Positions 62,769 to 64,000 of a DNA stretch of 64,000 nucleotides are shown here, in pieces; the stretch's first letter is position 1, and each line of letters starts with the position of its first letter. This DNA is from Nitrospira sp. BO4. GTDB lineage: Bacteria; Nitrospirota; Nitrospiria; Nitrospirales; Nitrospiraceae. The notes below the pieces were generated by a model, which saw nothing but the letters and a program-made list of their open reading frames with translations, searched no databases and was not told the origin of the DNA. The translations under genes and the position numbers were made by a program. The DNA lies in NCBI GenBank assembly GCA_030144965.1, contig JAMPUU010000012.1, positions 558,001 to 622,000 of the forward strand, given 5' to 3'.

Positions 62769-64000
62769 CTACATATATCGCAACTGCCACTGCAGGAAGA
62801 ATGCGTTTTGTGCAAATGGGTCCGTAGCGGCATTGAGCGCCACACCCGGCCCCAATCCTGAATGGTGTCGGAACTCATAGTTGAACTGGATTTTGGACTG
62901 CATTTTTGGCGGGAAATTTTCAAAATAATACGTCAAGCCGACGATTTGTCTGGTATAGAGATCGTTCGACAGTCTGGTATTCGGATCGAACTGCTCATAC
63001 ATATAGACCGGCTCAAAGTTTTCGAGTGGCCCTTCCGTAAAGAGATACTTTGCCAGGACATACCATGTGCGTCGATTTGCCCCAGGCGCGCCGGAGCCAC
63101 CGCAGGTGTCAAGACAATCTCCGTTGGCAGCCGTACCCACCGTGGTGGGATTCGAGCCGTCATGCCCTTGCCAATATTCTCCATAGACCATGAAGCCAGG
63201 CAAAAACTTCGGGTTGTAACGAAAATCCACCCCATAGCGGTCAAAGTGGCCTTTGCCACGACCATTAATGAATGTTCCGGCATTGTTTGACGTCCCCTGA
63301 ATCATGGTGAAACTAACAAACGAGACATCGTCGCCAAAAAGCCGGATGCGGGTGTACACGGCCTTCGGTTGATTGGCCCCGCCGATCCCGGACGTGTTAC
63401 TGACTATGCCGTTGGCTTGAAAGTTATTGTTGTTCATGACACCGACCACGTATTCGAGGCGATTCAGGACTTTGCCTCGAACATCGACGAAGTAATCACG
63501 TTCTTGAAGGAACTCGATCGCCCCGCCCGTGCCATTCCTATTTTGACCTGGTCCACCACCGCCTCCCACTCCATTCAAATAGGGAGAACTAATGATATCG
63601 CGCAAACCGCCTGATGTTTCAGTAAAGATACCGAAGGGCATGCGGAAGACCCCCATCCTGATGATATTGAGATTGGGCGCCCAAGATTGAACCGGCCGAA
63701 CATCAATATAGGCCTCGCGAAAGAAGGTCGCGACGGTCGGATTGGACGTGCCAGATAAGGGTGTGTTGTTCGTCAAATTCGTACTTTGAAACTCCATCAA
63801 CATATGCCAGCGCGGAAGATAGTCGCTCAGTTTTCCCCACAAAACCAGCGGCGCGGCGAATAGACAAGCTGTCCTGACTTCTTCCTTCGGGAACATTGGC
63901 GTTGACGTGTCCATACAGAAATTGTAACGCATTCAGACCGATATTGACCTTATCCCGCAGAATCGGAAGAACTTCGGTTCTGCTCTTCCAATCTTCCAAG
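62769..64000 (-). pseudogene. Outer-membrane porin gene broken by a frameshift (5' end outside window)
   Basis: The downstream part (frame ending at 62769, C-terminus LQWQLRYM, open up to 63932) is a clear beta-barrel porin: LWGKLSDYLPRWHMLMEFQS, FFREAYIDVRPVQSWAPNLNIIRMGVFRMPFG and NFEPVYMYEQFDPNTRLSN. Just before ATG 63932 this frame has a TGA stop. The neighbouring frame (open from the window end to 63703) reads KVNIGLNALQFLYGHVNANV and DSLSIRRA. That is the expected N-terminal barrel sequence, with the RRA leading into the WGKLSDYLP strand of the other frame. A single-base change around 63846-63858 would join them. It is therefore a recent pseudogene or a sequencing error. The signal peptide lies beyond the window. 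Confidence 0.75.

Noticed and set aside
1..64000. CRISPR arrays, tRNA or rRNA genes, insertion sequences, prophage or integrative elements
   Set aside because: No regularly spaced repeats, cloverleaf-like sequence, transposase, integrase or phage structural gene was recognised on reading both strands. Faint or degenerate copies cannot be excluded without a search.

Overview
The window looks like chromosomal DNA of a Gram-negative, aerobic Nitrospira-type bacterium (phylum Nitrospirota). This is inferred from gene content, not from a marker gene: complex I genes, a FadL-type porin, Slp and LolA proteins, many large hybrid kinases, a LuxI/LuxR pair, and radical-SAM and PCP_red-type proteins in an organism with no photosynthesis genes in view. 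No rRNA, tRNA, CRISPR array, insertion sequence, prophage or origin was recognised.

Layout. (1) 1-7447, + strand: the distal half of a respiratory complex I operon (nuoH, cut by the window edge, then nuoI-J-K-L-M-N). (2) 7484-15739: a YihY-type membrane protein, an unusual membrane protein with an ECF-S-like segment, a rhomboid-independent site-2-type (M50) protease with CBS domains on the minus strand, a NodB-like deacetylase overlapping a GNAT acetyltransferase, a glyoxalase-like protein, a DapF homologue whose two catalytic cysteines are both serine, and uvrC. (3) 15754-33012: a FadL porin and then a dense signalling region. It holds convergent luxR and luxI with a 24-bp lux-box palindrome, two NarL-type kinase/regulator pairs (one kinase has nine PAS domains and a GAF domain), a UPF0114 protein, and a minus-strand FIST / hybrid kinase / hybrid kinase operon. 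(4) 33395-41702, minus strand: a HerA-like ATPase, four small stress- or membrane-type genes, UvrA that lacks its insertion domain, and an unknown membrane protein. (5) 42007-48697, + strand: a UbiE/MenG methyltransferase, a B12-type radical SAM protein, a fusion of two Usp domains, three PCP_red-like modules and a rubredoxin-like knuckle, a SPASM radical SAM protein that ends in a fourth PCP_red-like module, and a CopD-like membrane protein. (6) 48869-52853, minus strand: a 2-oxoglutarate/Fe(II) oxygenase, lolA and ftsK. (7) 52957-60947, minus strand: the phosphate module phoU-pstB-pstA-pstC-pstS plus an OprO/P-type porin, with Pho-box-like direct repeats at an 11-bp period upstream of pstS and of the porin. 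(8) 61196-64000: two lipoproteins and a porin gene broken by a frameshift and cut by the window edge.

The most promising leads for something new are the PCP_red/Usp/radical-SAM neighbourhood (42007-48697), the quorum-sensing locus with its lux box and a 17-bp motif shared between the luxR and luxI upstream regions, and the Cys-to-Ser DapF homologue.
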